Source: an uncultured Streptococcus sp.
GTDB taxonomy: Bacteria > Bacillota > Bacilli > Lactobacillales > Streptococcaceae
DNA: 7,221 nt
Assembly (NCBI GenBank): GCA_934216185.1
Contig: CAKQBM010000091.1
Coordinates: 1 to 7,221, forward strand
Reading direction: 5' to 3'
Program-made: the position numbers and the translations under genes
Shown: piece by piece, positions 6,670-7,221 of the stretch
Position numbering within the stretch: position 1 is the stretch's first letter
Layout: each line of letters opens with the position of its first letter
The notes under the pieces: model-generated
Database searches by the model: none
The model's input: the letters and a program-made list of their open reading frames with translations, nothing else
What the model was told of the DNA's origin: nothing

Positions 6670-6696
6670 AACTATTTCAAGTAACGGAGTTTGTTA
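6665..6696. repeat. 9-bp perfect inverted repeat across the promoter
   Basis: TAACAAACT (6665-6673) and AGTTTGTTA (6688-6696) are exact complements around 14 bases. The left arm shares bases with the WalR-type box and the right arm overlaps the -10. There is no T-run after it, so it is more likely an operator than a terminator. Confidence 0.6.
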
Positions 6697-6700
6697 CAAT
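6692..6700 (+). promoter_or_regulatory. Extended -10 promoter P1 of the LysM gene or a short leader RNA
   Basis: TGT-TACAAT has five of six consensus bases plus the TG extension. No good -35 is seen, as expected for an activator-dependent promoter. The start would be near 6707, about 90 bases before the LysM ATG and 15 bases before the hairpin at 6722. Confidence 0.55.
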
Positions 6701-6721
6701 GAATAGACAGTTCTGTTAAAT

Positions 6722-6742
6722 AGGCCCGAGAGGGCTTTTTTT
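6722..6742 (+). terminator. Small terminator between two promoters
   Basis: AGGCCC (6722-6727) pairs with GGGCTT (6732-6737, one G-U pair) around a GAGA tetraloop, followed by T up to 6742. It may end the thrC-pump-phosphatase transcript about 85 bases after the last stop, or stop transcripts from P1 after about 36 bases. Confidence 0.7.
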
Positions 6743-6754
6743 CGGCTCTTTTTG

Positions 6755-6763
6755 TGTTATCAT
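6755..6763 (+). promoter_or_regulatory. Extended -10 promoter P2 of the LysM gene
   Basis: TGT-TATCAT (five of six consensus bases plus TG) lies downstream of the hairpin. No convincing -35 is present. The start would be near 6770, with a 27-base leader holding AAAGGA (6781-6786), 10 bases before the ATG. Confidence 0.55.
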
Positions 6764-6796
6764 AGACAGGTACTCATTTGAAAGGAATTTGAAAGA

Positions 6797-7221
6797 ATGA
6801 AGAAAAGAATATTATTAGCATCAACAGTAGCCTTGTCATTTGCCCCAGTATTGGCAACTCAAGCAGAAGAAGTTCTTTGGACTGCCCGTAGTGTTGAGCA
6901 AATCCAAAACGATTTGACTAAAATGGACAACAAAACAAGTTATACAGTACAGTATGGTGATACCTTGAGCACCATTGCAGAAGCCTTGGGTGTAGATGTC
7001 ACAGTTCTTGCGAATTTGAATAAAATCACTAATATGGACCTGATTTTCCCAGAAACTGTTTTGACAACGACTGTCAATGAAGCAGAAGAAGTAACGGAAG
7101 TTGAAATCCAAACACCTCAAGCAGATTCTAGTGAAGAAGTGACAACTGCGACAGCAGATTTGACAACCAATCAAGTGACCGTTGATAATCAAACTGTTCA
7201 GGTTGCAGATCTTTCTCAACC
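6797..7221 (+). CDS. Secreted LysM-domain protein, Spr1875-like, 3' end outside window
   Basis: 141 complete codons are present and the frame runs off the window without a stop. Residues 1-23 form a Sec signal peptide: MKKR, a hydrophobic core, then a likely cut after TQA before EEVLW. Residues about 48-92 are one LysM domain (SYTVQYGDTLSTIAEALGV, then LANLNKI and IFPETVL), which binds glycan chains of peptidoglycan. From about 95 a Glu/Thr/Val-rich, low-complexity spacer begins. This resembles the N-terminus of the pneumococcal surface antigen Spr1875, a VicRK-regulated protein of roughly 390 residues, so most of the protein should lie beyond the window. The WalR-type boxes upstream agree with a role in wall growth or division. 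The ATG is chosen for the signal peptide and AAAGGA. Secreted LysM protein is certain; the orthologue call is from memory. Confidence 0.9.
   Translation, partial: MKKRILLASTVALSFAPVLATQAEEVLWTARSVEQIQNDLTKMDNKTSYTVQYGDTLSTIAEALGVDVTVLANLNKITNMDLIFPETVLTTTVNEAEEVTEVEIQTPQADSSEEVTTATADLTTNQVTVDNQTVQVADLSQ

Noticed and set aside
6836..7219. Minus-strand ORF of 127 codons
   Set aside because: It lies opposite the LysM gene, has a Cys/Ile/Phe-rich composition typical of an antisense shadow, and no ribosome site or promoter.

Overview
The window looks like a chromosomal segment of a mitis-group Streptococcus (S. mitis, S. oralis, S. pneumoniae or a close relative). The base composition is AT-rich, the Shine-Dalgarno sites are strong, and the promoters rely on extended -10 elements (TGn-TATAAT). 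The gene order thrC, MATE pump, HAD hydrolase, LysM protein is one I recall from pneumococcal genomes. All recognisable genes lie on the + strand. No CRISPR array, tRNA, rRNA, phage gene or intact insertion sequence is visible.

Layout: (1) Positions 3-1397 are the 3' part of a cell-wall-anchored surface protein: a CAP-like fragment, a long Ala/Lys/Glu/Gln coiled coil, a charged linker and an LPDTG sorting signal. A long hairpin terminator follows. (2) Positions 1440-1828 are a 390-base AT-rich gap with several short repeats and a second terminator-like hairpin that has no gene of its own. The gap ends in the promoter of the next gene. (3) Positions 1829-3106 encode a glutamate-cysteine-ligase-family (GCS2) enzyme whose acceptor substrate is uncertain. 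(4) Positions 3182-4666 are thrC, threonine synthase. Its own extended -10 promoter is overlapped by a 14/15 match to the CodY operator. (5) After a hairpin with a broken U-tract come a MATE efflux pump starting at TTG (4727-6007) and, 3 bases later, a HAD-family phosphatase (6011-6637). (6) Positions 6638-6796 are a dense regulatory region: a WalR/VicR-type box, a 9-bp inverted repeat, two extended -10 promoters and a small terminator between them. They drive a secreted LysM protein (6797 to the window end) that resembles the VicRK-controlled pneumococcal protein Spr1875.

How the genes work together: this is mostly ordinary core genome with two cell-envelope genes at its edges. Threonine synthesis appears tied to amino-acid supply through CodY. 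The pump and phosphatase seem to depend on readthrough from thrC, or on a promoter I cannot see. The LysM gene appears to be under cell-wall stress control. I found no clear new multi-gene system. The most interesting signals are regulatory: the thrC operator, the tandem-promoter/terminator leader of the LysM gene, and the orphan terminator in the 1440-1828 gap.
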